This document shows, in pieces, positions 1 to 11,664 of a stretch of 64,000 nucleotides of DNA. The translations under genes and the position numbers were made by a program. Every line of letters starts with the position of its first letter. Positions within the stretch are counted from its first letter, which is position 1. Under the pieces are notes generated by a model. It searched no databases. It was given only the letters and a program-made list of their open reading frames with translations, and had not been told where the DNA came from. The DNA comes from Hexactinellida sp. DTS-2022. Its lineage: Eukaryota; Porifera; Hexactinellida. The stretch is taken from NCBI GenBank assembly GCA_028753945.1, contig JAPNXP010000002.1, forward strand, positions 3,658,001 through 3,722,000. The letters are read 5' to 3'.

Positions 1-2
1 AG

Positions 3-640
3 CTACTTTTTCTGGATGCGCATAGAGCGGACGTATAGAATAAATTTCTCCAACTTAGGGATGAGTAACTCTGGTAGTTTCTGAGCCAATGTCGTTCATC
101 TCCTCAGTGCGATATGGTGTCGGATGAACAATTTTTGTAACCAGCCATTCGAAGCTTCAAAACGGTCACATTCTGCCTCTAACGCCACGTCCGAGTTGTT
201 ATTGAACAACTCCGTGGCCTTCATTTGTAACATTTTCCTGGTCACACGTAGAGATTTACCCCGCATCTCTGCAATCCACTCGACGAGCATAGTATATTCC
301 ATTGTCTCGCTGACAAGCTTCCGACCTACACCACTTAGACGTTTCTTCTTGCAGGTTTTGGCTGCTTCGTGGGAAATCATTTCGTCTAGCTTTCTCTTGT
401 TGTCCGTCCACTCCCGGATTCGTTTCGGATCAACGTTATATTTCCGAGCAGCATCAGACTTATTATTTAACACACGATACTTGACTGCCTCAAGTTTCAT
501 TTCTACTGAGTAGGACTTGTACTTGGGACGGCTTGCCTGAGTTGTGATTATGGAATTTATGGTACAGTGAGAGCTAGTGGAAGTGGAGGTGGCGGGAGGG
601 GTGGTAGTATGGATTTCGCATCCATGCTAAAATCAGGGAA
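3..640 (-). pseudogene. Tigger/pogo-like transposase, N-terminal part, broken
   Basis: The open stretch at 96-500 reads as the DNA-binding end of a pogo/Tigger (Tc1-mariner superfamily) transposase. It has a Brinker/psq-type helix-turn-helix (DAARKYNVDPKRIREW) followed by a CENP-B-type second helix-turn-helix ending GWLQKLFIRHHIALRR. The frame is open upstream of the ATG at 498-500 to about 615, through residues resembling the usual SYxVExKLEAV start of this domain, so that ATG is probably internal. Reading on past 96 in the same frame, an in-frame TGA (96-98) interrupts an otherwise continuous family-like sequence (LPELLIPKLEKFILYVR) until a TAG at 3-5. The DDE catalytic domain would lie left of the window. 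Pogo-type MITE ends elsewhere in the window (25045, 26692, 28500, 43273) fit this superfamily. Family assignment is firm; decay is seen directly. Confidence 0.8.
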
Positions 641-699
641 TAAGTAATAATACAACTCTGCAAAGCACGTGAGCAACTGAAATAAAATTAAGTTGTGGG

Positions 700-925
700 C
701 GGATAAAATAAATAATCCATACCTTGAAGAATCGCCCCCACCTGAGGGTTAAAAAAATAATAATCGCTAACTCCAATAATAGCCCCCACCTGAGGTAGCT
801 AAAAATTAATAATCGCCTACCTCCAATAATCGCCTACCTCCAATAATCGCCTACCTCCAATAATCGCCCCCCCCTTGAGGGGCTAAAAATTAATAATCGC
901 CTATGCTACTATTCGAATAAATACG
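700..925. repeat. Decayed MITE arm with AATAATCGCCTACCTCC tandem expansion
   Basis: Around 805-875 a 17-bp unit (AATAATCGCCTACCTCC) repeats about four times, flanked by variants with CCCCCACCTGAGG. The same motifs occur in reverse in the MITE at 31973-32234, so this is a partial, internally amplified copy of that family. No coding potential. Confidence 0.6.
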
Positions 926-926
926 G

Positions 927-1223
927 TATTTATTCATTTGAATAATAATATATTTGGATGAACTTACTACAAATACATATTACTAACTATCAACTATCCC
1001 TAATCATCATTTTTTGTTTTTTTGTAATAGTAGAACCGCTTTGTTACCACTAAATCAAAAAATATCTCAAATCTCCATAAAGAAAGATAATTAATAGTAT
1101 TAAAATCTTAGATAAACCGCATAAAACGAGCTGAGGGTCGGGTAAAAAAGTTATGGTTAGAAAAAATTGTTCCGCGTAAAACGAAAAAGCGTAAAAAATA
1201 CCGCGTAAAACGAGGTATTACTG
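927..1223 (-). mobile_element. Pogo-like MITE, partial copy (family with GTTTTACGCGG ends)
   Basis: The right end (about 1140-1223) reads, in reverse, CAGTAATACCTCGTTTTACG, then TA at 1224-1225. The interior matches 26,800-27,000 in inverse orientation (the AACAAAGCGGTTCTAC and GGATGAACTTACTA stretches). The left end is missing, replaced by the repeat remnant before it. Confidence 0.65.
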
Positions 1224-1225
1224 TA

Positions 1226-2450
1226 ATTTGAGCGTCTAAGATTCACTGAAATTTGAGCCTCTAAGATTCACAAAAATTTCTGGGGGCTAAACCCCCAGAC
1301 CTCCCCCTTACCGCGGCTCGCTTCGCTCGCTCTAGAACACCGCCTCACGATATTCCTGTATACGCCACTCTAGTATTATAGTTGTTTTTGTTTTCACAAG
1401 ATCCTTCCCCTAGGAAGGATACCAACCATACTGTCGTCTTTTGGAAATTCCACAAAAACCGCTGGGTTGTCTATGGTTATAGAGGAAGTATTTGTGATCA
1501 CTTTTTGACAAAATCCTCGAGTAGTTTTTTCAAAAATTGTGGAATATTAATATATTATTGTGCTCTTGTTGGATTTCAAATTAATAGGTTCTACATATTA
1601 TCTACAAATAACTACAGGGTAAGCTATTTTCCTGAAAATCACAACGGCAGTCTACGTTTAATATATTATTGTCCTCTTGTTGGATTTCAAATTAATAGAT
1701 TCTACATATTATATACAAAGAACTACAGGGTAACCTATTTTTCTGAAAAAAACACCGGCAGTCTACGTTTAACCATGGTCACCAGGAAAAATTATTGAAA
1801 TACATGGGAAAATAGGCTTGGTTACATCCTGACAATTATTGTGAACTATTAAAGTCCTACAAAGGGTAATTAAATAGTTACAACTCAAGTGTTGTGAAAA
1901 CTTTGAAAGCAGAATCCTGAAGCCTAAATAATTAGTAAGTATGAGTCTGTATGACTCATACTTACTCATTCATTTCAGAAAAATTCTGACAGATGGAAAA
2001 GCTGGCCCCCTGAATAATTGTTGCCCTTCCCCCCCTAGGTCGAAAGACCTGGCGCCGCACATGATATAAATACCTGTATTGAATTGAATAATCTAAAATT
2101 ACACCTGTGCCGACAGCATTTCCTTTGGATTAGCAATTATCCCTATATAAATCCCTGTATTGTATTAAAAAATCCAAAATTACACCTGTGTCGACAGCAT
2201 TTCCCCTTAATATGCTCTTTAAGAAACTGATATTTTTAGATTGCTAAGCCATATGATCTTAGCAATTTTTTGTATGGTTGCCATATATTTGGCTACATTC
2301 CATTTGCTTATTGAAATGCTATTTCCATAAATATTCTAATAATAGATAAATGCTATGTTTATTTTCAGTATTGCTTACCTCATTGCACCTAATTTTTCTG
2401 AATTAGTATAAATAAGTTGCTGAAAGTGCAATTTATTATATAAAACTCAA
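1226..2450. repeat. Gene-free stretch with short tandem and inverted repeats
   Basis: At 1231-1272 a TCTAAGATTCAC-type unit is doubled. At 1551-1772 a 111-bp unit (TATATTATTGTGCTCTTGTT start) is present twice in tandem. At about 2065-2215 an 81-bp unit containing ACACCTGTG(C/T)CGACAGCATTTCC is doubled. At 1938-1967 TAAGTATGAGT and ACTCATACTTA form a hairpin. The 1380-1490 segment resembles 35,320-35,425. No gene is supported; it could include the 5' flank of the Mutator-like element that follows. Confidence 0.5.
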
Positions 2451-3478
2451 GAATGTCAGATTCTTCTTATGATCCTCAATTGAACTCTTCTGACGAAGAA
2501 GGCTGTTCTCACACTCACAATATTTCGTTGACGTCTCTTCGTTCTCTCGGATCCCAGACGTCTATCGATTCAGCTGGAGAAGTTCCAACCCCAGTGACTC
2601 CCTCTATTCCCTGCTCTTAATCGCTCCAATCTATTAGTTTGGTCTCACCCAGACTTACAAAACGGAAAACAAAAGTATTCACATGTAAAAAGCGTTCTAA
2701 AGTTTGTGTATCTAAATCCAAGAAACAAATGCCTTGTTCTAAGCCTCTTCCAAAGTGATCAAGTTCCATGAACCACAAAGTGAACTTGAATCATTCAGTG
2801 CAGATGAATATTTAATTCCCATTACAAACATAATTATTGACGTAAAGCCGTTCGAAACTGCCTTAGACTCACTTACGCTGTTTAGTGTTTGTCTCAAAGG
2901 AAATGTTAAAATCTTTGAGACGTACAAACATGGTTTTGCTTCACACCTACGTTTGCATTGTAATAAGTGTCCATCTCACAGAACTTTATGGAGCGTTAGT
3001 AGAAGGTATAATTCCAAGTTTGAAGATTGGACAACAGGAGATACCCAAACGTAACGACCTGATGTATACGTCCAGGGGCGGATCCAGAAATTACTGGTGG
3101 GGGGTGATCTAGAGCGAGCGTTGCGAGCGATCATATCGGGGGGTTCAGGGTGGTTTAACCACCTGGAGTTTCTTTGACTCACATAGGCTCAAATATCGAT
3201 ATCTCGAGTTCGATGTAACCTTCAATAAGCTCTAGGTGTCGTCCAAGTTCCTGCAGGGTGATAACAAAATATATGATGTATATTGTTAATGCTTGATAAC
3301 AAAATCTAAGGTATCCTAACTAAGATATATATTGTAAATGCTAAATAATAAAATCTAAGGTAACAAAACTAAGTGTATTCTCTAAATGCTAAATTACAAA
3401 ATCTATTTTGTGATGACCAGACTTCGCAAAGTCACCTATTCATCTAATGATATATCCTTATGTATATACATTAGCGCT

Positions 3479-4133
3479 CATAGGCGCCGAAACTCTCCAG
3501 CGCCAGGGGGGGTGTAACTTTACATTTAAAAATGTGAAAGGTCAAAAAAACGATTCCTATGGCGCATTGTCGCAAAGTTTATAAGTATAAGATTAAAGTT
3601 GGGGCGCGTGGAGCGAGTGTTGCGAGCGATCCTTGGGGGGTTCTGGGGGCAAGCCCCCCAGAAAAAAATGGACTACGAGATACCCAGATATCAATTTGTT
3701 TTGAATGAATTATACGTATATTTTATTGTACTAAATTATATTGAATATTGTATTTTCTATCCAGAGGGAACGGTAACACCCGCACCAATAATGTTGCCCC
3801 CCTTCAATTTACGGGAGGGGGGGAACGCGCCCCCCCTGTTTCGCCACTGGTATGGTGGCTGAAAATCATTATGTTGACGGGCATAATTGTATACATATAT
3901 TAATAATCCAATGTTATTTAGAAGGACTCCTTATGGAATTATATTTTTTCAATGGGTTTACGTATATGTTTTCTACTTTAACAATAAAGAATATGTCTAA
4001 TATACCCTGCCTGACCAACCAGGAGGGGTATACCCTTCCTGACTCTTTCCTCAGCCAGGGGGGGTGAAACCCTCCCTGACAAAAACCAGGGAGGGTGTAA
4101 CCCCCCCTGACCCCCCCACTTTCGGCGCCTATG
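3479..4133. mobile_element. hAT MITE (CATAGGCGCCGAAA ends), TSD TTAGCGCT
   Basis: The left end is CATAGGCGCCGAAA and the right end TTTCGGCGCCTATG, with exact 8-bp TSDs TTAGCGCT at 3471-3478 and 4134-4141. The interior is G-run/C-run rich (GGGGGG, CCCCCC). A second copy lies at 17002-17658. It is inserted in the last codons of the hAT transposase. Confidence 0.9.
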
Positions 4134-5861
4134 TTAGCGCTAGACCGATCAACCTTTCATCAGTCATCGTAGACCTACAACACGATTTGAGGATTTTCAT
4201 AGCGCTGAAAGATCAATACCGCTGAACAAGTTGTTATTGGTAGAGTCACAGCAATCTGAAGTATACTTTTCATTTTTGGAAAAATTGGTGATAAATGTTG
4301 CAACTATTCGAACATATCTAGTGAACGGGGAATAGTTCTTCGATATCTATGGTACAGCTTTAATTCTTGGTGTAATTCATCTTCCCCGCAATTTAAAGGA
4401 ACTCTGTACAAATTATAAACCTCTTTCAAAATAATATAGTCAATTAGTTAAGAGCTTATCAGATTAAACAGACCAAGCGTTGACCTTGATTGTTTTGAAA
4501 ACCTCCTTTGAAGATGAGAAATGACTGCGTTTATAAAAGGATACCAAATGGAAAATTTAAAGTATTGGTCTTCATTGTCCATTGGGTCAGTTCCATCTTC
4601 TATATATGATGAAATATGTACAGCTGCTTGACAATAAGAAATCCCTTGCATGTGTCTGGATTCTTGTCTTGGGACCGAAATGATAATCCCAAAGTATCGA
4701 TGCATATTTTTCAGCATTCTTTGTAAACTGAATGGTCAAGTTTATTCCACTCTTTGTCCTCTTTTTCGTTTAGCATTGTCTCTAATTCATTTATAGTTCC
4801 ATCAACAATAGATAATGCATGGCCAATATCCAGGTTAACTTTCTGTATAAACTTAGATAGTATCATTGTCAGAGACATAGCCTTATTAGCAACAGCAAGT
4901 GAAACCCAGAAGCTAGAATTTTTAATAGAATTTAAATAGGATAAAGCTAAGGAGCGACATTTGCTGGTGAATTCAATGTTTTGAATTATCATCTCCAGAC
5001 CATGAACAACGTATTCTAGGTTTTCTGAAAATCTAATGATAGCATCATGACGTTGTATAAATCTGGTGGTGCAGTATCTGATTAGGTTAAGAGAAAATAA
5101 GGATTTTCGTTTGGAGATTCATTTATAAAAGTAACAATGCTTGAAATAGAATCGAACATATTCCTTAACGCATGTAGAGCAGAACTCTCATTTAAAACGA
5201 GATTTAGTACATGACTAGCACAATGAACATATACAGCCATTGGAGCCCTCCTCGGATTTGTTCAGCAACTCCATTCAAGTAACCTGAAAAAGATGACGCA
5301 CCATCGTATCCTTGGCCAACACAGTTAGTAATATTTAGACCTATTTCTCCAATCCTTTGCAAAATTTCCTGTGTAATGGAGTTGCCGAAGTGTTAACAAA
5401 TGAATTGAAATCAATGAACTCCTCTTTCACCGTAAATCATTGGTAACATAGCGTATTACGATGCACAACTGCTCTTGATGTGAACTATCTGTAGTTTCAT
5501 CGGCCAAAATAGCGAAAATACACTATCTTTAACTTCCGATATTATTTTTTCTAATATTCGATTGCCACATAGTTCAACAAATTGATTCTTAACTACATTA
5601 GAGATATATGTTGCATTCTTTTTGGATTTGTCAGGTGTTGTTTCAATACAGTATCTCCACTTTCCAATCGAAATGTCAATAATCCTCGGAAATTACCTTC
5701 TCGCCCAGAAATTGCTGAATCCATGTCAAAAACGCCATCATCTCTATGACCACGTAAAGCAATTCCAAGCCTACTACATAAGATAATTGTTTTCACAATT
5801 GGTATTAGACATTTGTGTGTTTTCTATTACTTGATTCCTCCGAGCATCATCTATCTGATTA

Positions 5862-6556
5862 AGGTTCAGGTATACTCTACAAATTTCGAATATTTTGATA
5901 AAATCCAAAACATCTATTTCTCTTTTATTGCATTTTGGGATTGTATTGATACCAATGAGTACTCTCAAGAGATTTCTAAGAAAAATTCATATTATTTTTC
6001 CAGTTTGACACACTTTGTCACCTCAATTTAGGTATAATAGCTGTAAATTTTATTTTCAAAAGCCGCTATCTCAAAACTAACATTTTCAGAATTGCGGAAG
6101 CAGTCATTTTGTCAATTTTGGTAGTAGAATCAAAAACTCAACGGTTTCGGAGAGATCTCGTAAAGATACAACTTTTCAGTGCTGCGATTTACCCAATATG
6201 AATAGTTCATCTGTTTTTTGTATTTTGGATAAGGAAAATATTCATTTGAAAATCGACATCACATAAAGTATCTGAAATCCAGAAAAATGTAGATATTCAC
6301 AATTCCTGGACTCAAAAGTTATATTACATCCAGCTAAACACATTTTATCAATAATATTCTTGGTATTGTTTATCTTTCCTGATTGATTAATTCCGAAAAA
6401 ATGGTAAAATAAAAAAAAAGATTTTTCCTCTATTAGTTTATTTGCCAATATTATTATTTTTTTGGCATCCTGAGGATCAAGTAAATCCGCTGTAAAAAAA
6501 TTAATTCATTCGGGTAAATACTTATGGTAGAAGTACTCTAGAGTATACCTGAACCT
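5862..6556 (+). mobile_element. TA-flanked MITE, AGGTTCAGGTATACTC family, short subfamily
   Basis: Left end AGGTTCAGGTATACTCTAC, right end in reverse AGGTTCAGGTATACTCTAG. Six other copies are in the window (13213, 21413, 24972, 33721, 44378, 57554). The family has a TA target (clear at 13211/13914, 33719/34595, 44376/45255). This copy splits the hAT transposase between SVI and QIDDARR. The right flank reads TT rather than TA, probably a mutation. Confidence 0.85.
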
Positions 6557-9353
6557 TTATTACGCTTTGAGAATTTCCAAATTCCAGATTGGATAAGAAT
6601 GCATCAGCCTTTTCCTGAGCAAAAGAGTGATATTGTTTAGTCAAATGGTCACGTAATTTATCATGGACCTTCTTGTAATTTCGAAATGGGAGTATTACAA
6701 GACTTCCTAAAGCTGTCATTTTACCACGATCGTTAGGTACTTCAAGGTTAGCAAACAGAGCACATGGAACGCATACAACTCCATGCATTACAAAATAATA
6801 TTTAAATGCGTAGTTTTTCCCAGTCAATTGAGACAAAGATAGATAAACCTTTTGAGAAATATATTCGTCCACAGAACTAGACTTTTTTGTTTTTATACCG
6901 TATGGATATTTGAAATTGATATCTGGCATTACGTTATTCAAAAGCAAATGCTGCCTCTGAAGGTCGGACAGCTTCTTAGGGCGGTCAAGTTTCCAATCAT
7001 CTAGCACCTTAGAGAACACGAAAAGTATATCGTGCGAATTATTAGGAGATACACCATCCTCAATATCCATAGAAGAATGAGAAACGTCAATTTCTACAGG
7101 TAAAATTACTTCTGCGGCAACAATATCGGAAACTTCGGAATTAGATTGAGGTTGAGAATTCGGATAAACGAGATCAGACTCAACTGATCATTTGCAAGAC
7201 AAACCTGAATTGGTTTTATAGAGAAGGACTAGAATAAAGGTACAACGGTTATAAATTAAAAAGATATTTACCAAATCAGTCAAAGTAAGTGAGGAAATAT
7301 AATGTAGAGGGTCTACGAGATCTAGGAATATAATAGCCAGATTGCAGAATGGTGACAATAACCGCATGTGATATTAGGTATATAAGTATGAACAATACCA
7401 AAGGTCGAATAACATCTGCTTTGATTGAGTTTATTAATTAGTCACCTAATTATATATCTTAAAATCTGGTGGGGGGGGATGCATCCCCCCATCCCCCCCC
7501 GGGGATCCGCTACTGTATACGTCTGATCTAGCAGGCAGGCTTATTGGAGTTGTTTGGGGCAAATTATTATTTTATCTTTCGTTCCAAAATATTCCAGGCC
7601 CAATGACCTCAGGCAACTTTCTTGTGGTGCAATCCAACATCCCTGTAGCTGCTAAATTTGTTGCAGAAGAGAATATGAATAAGGCACGAGACGAACTCCG
7701 TGCTATTAGGCAAATTGATCCTTCAACTAAATACATACGTAACAACTGTTCAGACCTTTAATGGCGGTATCAACAGCGTTCCGGAAAGTCTGGAGGAGAG
7801 TTTTTGAGATATTACTTCGCGGCTGCAATAATTGCGGAGACTGAGAAAGTAGTTTCTTATGGCGTTGCTTGCAACAGTTGTTCACTATGCAGCATTCTGG
7901 GTATTCGCTTGAGAAGTGAACTCATTCCTTTAGAGGAATTCGCAACGAGGATAATGATCGCAAATTGATCTGCCCTGCTGAATATTCAGATTTGGCATCT
8001 GTACATCTGGGGTCCGCTATTGCACCTCAAGTTATTACTGAAGCACTCGAGCGTGGAGTTGGTTTTACTGGGATTATTTCCGATGGGGATAATGAAACTC
8101 ATGATATCTTTCAGAAAGGTGGCATGTATAATCATTTGGATGGTTCTACACTCATTCAGCGATTTGAATTCTTGGCGCACTTGACCAAGCGAATGAAAGA
8201 TAATCTTTTCAAGGGTCAGGAATGGTTATAGAGCTTGTTCGTGCTAATAAAGGTGCCAAGTCTCGTGACTTATCACGAAAGAGTCATTCCAAACAGCAGA
8301 TGAGAAAGGAGCTGATTCCTCTATCTGTCGAACTCTTCATCGAAGTACTGCTACTAGAGAGGGATGGGATACCACTGAAGGAAAAGAGATCCGACATTTA
8401 TCTCTTGCACATTGTGGGAAAATTGCGTCCTATCATCGTTTGACGATACAAAGAGTCTCTGGCGATGTCCCTTCTATCATCAGGGCAATTGATGCGATTC
8501 CTCTTCATCTATCTGCGAACGACGAGAACGCTGAAGAACACCACAATATTTGCCCTTATACTGCGGATTCCTGGTGTCGATATCAGTCGACCAAATTAAA
8601 TAAATTTCCGCCATAAGTCATCCAAACTTTTGGGCGAAGCAGCCTGCAATCTAATCATTGACCTCAATCAGATTTTGGCTGCAACACCATTGATTTAGTG
8701 TAGATTGCTGATGCACGGACCAGTAACTATAATGAAGCGATACATAGTGTCTCTAGACAACGGTACACAAGACAGATACTGTAGGATTTGATGTGATGCA
8801 GCTTGGTTCGTCTGTCGCAGTTATAACATCCGACGAGGATACGAAGGAATCAAGAGTCTAATTGAGAAACTTGGAATTGAGGTCGAACCATTACTGACCG
8901 AAACTTTGCTTTACTTTGACTCCATTCGGGCGCGACAGAACGCGAATCCCTATACAGCAGCTGAGGAGTTTCTTGAAAAAGCAAAATCGAATACGCTCAC
9001 ATTCAAAGTAAGTGAAAAAACATGAGATAGGATATTCGTCTGGGAGATTTGGTCCTGAGAAGTCGCAAATTGATAGTGAAGATTCTGAAGCTGACGATAC
9101 CACTGTCATTGTAACCCCTGAACACATTCCCACTTCGTCAACAGCTGCGTCAGGCGCAACGGAGCCTTGTCATGTGTGTGGAGGTAATGAGTAAGACAAT
9201 CTAGTGGGTATAGGTCTTGGTATGTAATATACTAGAAAGGAAATATTGTGGCTCCAGTGCAATGGGTGTGATCGTTGGTACCACCAATTGTGCATGGATG
9301 TGGACGATCCCGAGAATTTAGGAGAGCAGTGGTTCTGTGATTAGTGTATATAG

Positions 9354-9741
9354 CATGTATTCTAATAGTATCTTGTAGTTGAGATACAAGTATAATCATT
9401 TGTAGCAATGGTTAATTATTGAATATAATAATAGTGTCTGAGTGGAAAATTAATACAAAAAACCCCGGCAAACAGCAAAACCTGACCCCAATTCCTTAAA
9501 GTTGGTAAGAACAGTGTCCATAGTAGAGTTAATCATTGTAGTGAAATAAATATGTAAATGTATTAGATAGGGAGCAAAGGAGAGCTTTTTCCAAACATAA
9601 AACATAAACACATGTAACACTAATACAATAGGCATATAATATTGTCTGAAAGCCAAATTATCGGAAATTCCTAAGGTATGACGTGTTATATTTGAAGGTA
9701 TAAGCATAATTGTGTTTATAGCTTCATTGCTCCCTACATGG
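9354..9741. other. Gene-free stretch
   Basis: AT-rich sequence following the PHD-finger end. No coding motif, RNA gene or clear repeat seen; it may include the 3' flank of the Mutator-like element. Confidence 0.4.
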
Positions 9742-9749
9742 ATACATAT

Positions 9750-10052
9750 CAGTGCTCGACAAAATGAAATTTTGATGGTGGCTAATTAAGCCACCAACTC
9801 ACTTTTTCTGGTGGCTAAAGAATAATCAACGGCCGATTTAACAAACCACTGATGGCTTGACAAACTTCTGATACCGGAAACGAATACTAATATTAATAAC
9901 AAATAATGCAATGAAAAATATAATTAACACAATTTCAAATTATTCCACAATTTATGGTGGATTAGTTAAGCCACCAAAGTTAAAATTGGTGGCTTACAAA
10001 TTAGGTGGTTTGGTCGCTAACGCCACCAAACCACCTAATTTGTCGAGCACTG
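9750..10052. mobile_element. hAT MITE (CAGTGCTCGACAAA ends), TSD ATACATAT
   Basis: CAGTGCTCGACAAAATGAAA at the left and TTTGTCGAGCACTG at the right, with 8-bp TSDs ATACATAT at 9742-9749 and 10053-10060. The interior has mirrored GGTGGCTTA/TAAGCCACC motifs. A second copy is at 43526-43823. Confidence 0.92.
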
Positions 10053-10060
10053 ATACATAT

Positions 10061-11029
10061 TACAAATGATCAACCGGCATTTTAACTTAATATATAACCA
10101 TAGTAGAATAATCGTGAAGAAACCTGTATAAATAACTACGTATAATGAGCTTTGTATTGGAATCCATATAGTGTTATTTTTGAATTTGATGCTATGGGAA
10201 AGGTATTCATTCGCAAGATAGTTTAGAATATTCATAGATTCATTTTCATTATTTGATGTAGTTATAAAATAACAGTTAAAAACGAGTTCGCTCAGTAGGG
10301 CTGCAGTGCCTGAAAGCTAACTTTAGGCCGATTTTGAATTTTCAACAACATTAATTTTATGCAGAAAATGGTCCCCCCACCTAAATCGTTTCTGAGGACC
10401 CATTTCTGCAAATTCTAATATATTGCAGAAATCGTTCCCCCTCTAGATGAGTAGTTTATACAGTCACCCAAAGTTACATTTCATTTTTAGTGTCCTTCTT
10501 CTTGTAAATGTTATAGTAGGGTCCATCTATAGTTTACACTATAAGATGCACAATTCTAAACGCGATGGCCTGACTAGACTATTCGGAATAGAGATTTCAA
10601 ATTTTGATGGAAGATAGAGATGTGCATTTCTATGCCCGATATCTCAATTTCGTTTTTGTTCGTCACTTAATTCGAAATTTGTGAGCTTATCCCGTGACTC
10701 TTTTACTATTCGAATTATCAATTGAAAATATAGAGGTTTTATCTCCTAAGGATGTTCTTTCTATTTATCAATTAAAATGAATATGTCGCTAAGCAACTCT
10801 TGGTTTTATTAACGATTAGTTACATAAATCAGCCATCTTCATATTGTAATTACGCTATAGTAAACTGAAAGTATAGAGCATATTACATAAGACTATACTG
10901 TTCAGTTGCCGAGCCAAGGGGGAGCAGGGGGGTATGTGCCCCCCGTAAATTATAACCTTCCCTCCCTACTGCTCCCTGTCAGTGGGAGGGAGCAGTATGA
11001 GCACACTCAGACGTGAAAGTTCAGTTTCG
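10061..11029. other. Gene-free stretch
   Basis: No gene seen. About 10,900-11,000 carries G-run/C-run motifs (GGAGCAGGGGGG, CCCTCCC) like those in hAT MITE interiors here, probably a remnant. 10,360-10,450 has a diverged duplicated TTTCTGCA/GCAGAAA motif. Confidence 0.4.
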
Positions 11030-11037
11030 CATATGGC

Positions 11038-11327
11038 CACGGTACGTGGTATACCGATGGTATAATTTGGTATAATTAATTATACCAAATTAGGAATTGT
11101 TCGGTATAACATTCTAAACTTCCATTACACATTTAATATACCTACATCTATACTACCTTAAATACTCGAAATTAACGTGGAAAATTGTTGTATAATATTG
11201 GTCTAATCTAGGTGCAATCTAGGTAATATTAAATAAATATTAAGCAGAAGGTACTATACCGAAACTATACACTAACTTGGTATAATTGGTTATACCTAAT
11301 TATACCATCGGTATACCACGTACCGTG
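11038..11327. mobile_element. hAT MITE (CACGGTACGTGGTATACC ends), TSD CATATGGC
   Basis: The left end CACGGTACGTGGTATACCGA is mirrored at the right (TCGGTATACCACGTACCGTG). Exact 8-bp TSDs CATATGGC lie at 11030-11037 and 11328-11335. Subterminal TATACCAAATTA-type motifs repeat in both arms. 290 bp, no coding. Confidence 0.93.
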
Positions 11328-11389
11328 CATATGGCACCAATTAAATGCCTTTAGTTTGGTTCTAGATAGATTTAACTCACTCACTATCA

Positions 11390-11590
11390 AGGGATTATCC
11401 AGGAGCTCAAGACGCTCCTTTTGGAGTATGTATTTTTGTAAAATTTAATTAGTTGCAGGAAATTTGGAATCTTTTCTGCTATACCGTAACATAATACGTG
11501 ATTAAACCGTATTAAAATTGATCAAATCCAGGATTAGGAGCGTTTTACAAATGCCTGTAAAATATACTGCTCACTATAAAATATTTATTC
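11390..11590 (+). repeat. Dispersed repeat of unknown class (ATTATCCAGGAGC family)
   Basis: Diverged match to 46,335-46,535: both contain ATTATCCAGGAGC, GACGCTCCTTTTGGA, GGAATCxTTTxCTATACC and AGGAxTAGGAGCGT in the same order. Class not recognised. Confidence 0.6.
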
Positions 11591-11664
11591 ACTTTATAAG
11601 CATTTTGACTGTTTGAAATATTTAAAATTTAGTATGTTGAAAATTTAGTTAGGAATTTGAGGAG

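Larger units (their letters stand above)
3436..7190 (-). pseudogene. hAT transposase, ZMYM1/DUF4371 type, interrupted twice
   Basis: The N-terminal part (6557-7190) holds the zf-TTF-like block typical of this class: FKYPYGIKTKK, then HGVVCVPCALFA with its Cys pair, then a His motif (DHLTKQYHSFAQEKADAFL). Past the MITE at 5862-6556 it continues QIDDARRNQVIEN, ALRGHRDD and VKNQFVELCG, and across 5100-5350 a decayed VHCASHVLNLVL block. The C-terminal dimerisation region at 4141-4250 reads FSAMKILKSCCRSTMTDERL. The hAT MITE at 3479-4133 sits in the last codons; skipping it and one TSD gives LALMYIHKDISLDE and a stop at 3436, the usual hAT end. Frameshifts and stops between 4250 and 5600 make it non-functional. 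The open frame extends upstream of the Met at 7070 to about 7190, where an in-frame TGA lies, so the true start is unclear. Confidence 0.85.
3073..7515 (-). mobile_element. Complete hAT transposon, TSD TATACGTC
   Basis: The ends read CAGGGGCGGATCCAG on the left and, reversed, CAGTAGCGGATCC on the right. Both are flanked by the identical 8-bp duplication TATACGTC (3065-3072 and 7516-7523). Removing the element and one TSD restores the Mutator-like reading frame (DLMYTSDLAGRL), proving insertion into that gene. Length is 4,443 bp, of which about 1.35 kb are two later MITE insertions. It encodes the DUF4371-type transposase below. Confidence 0.92.
2453..9353 (+). pseudogene. Mutator-like transposase with C-terminal PHD finger, split by a hAT insertion
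   Basis: The frame opens at the ATG at 2453 with a Ser/Asp-rich tail (MSDSSYDPQLNSSDEEG). A cysteine-containing segment (LRLHCNKCPSHRTLW) follows, and after the hAT insertion at 3073-7515 the frame resumes in register with LAGRLIGVVWGKL. This order fits the Mutator-like transposase domain of invertebrate elements: a degenerate DG-like block near 7760 (the expected Asp codon reads Asn), VVSYGVACNSCSLC near 7855, and IISDGDNETH near 8070, the likely second acidic site. At 9165-9350 a PHD-finger pattern reads CHVC ... CNGCDRWYHQLC ... WFC, with a TAG just before the last cysteine. Several frameshifts (for example in an A-run near 9016) and stops (for example at 2618) make it a pseudogene. A small intron near 9186-9239 is possible but not provable. 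The PHD finger would suggest chromatin binding; that is inference. Confidence 0.72.

Noticed and set aside
805..875. Regular short repeats that might suggest a CRISPR array
   Set aside because: The units are contiguous 17-mers without spacers, in eukaryotic TE sequence.
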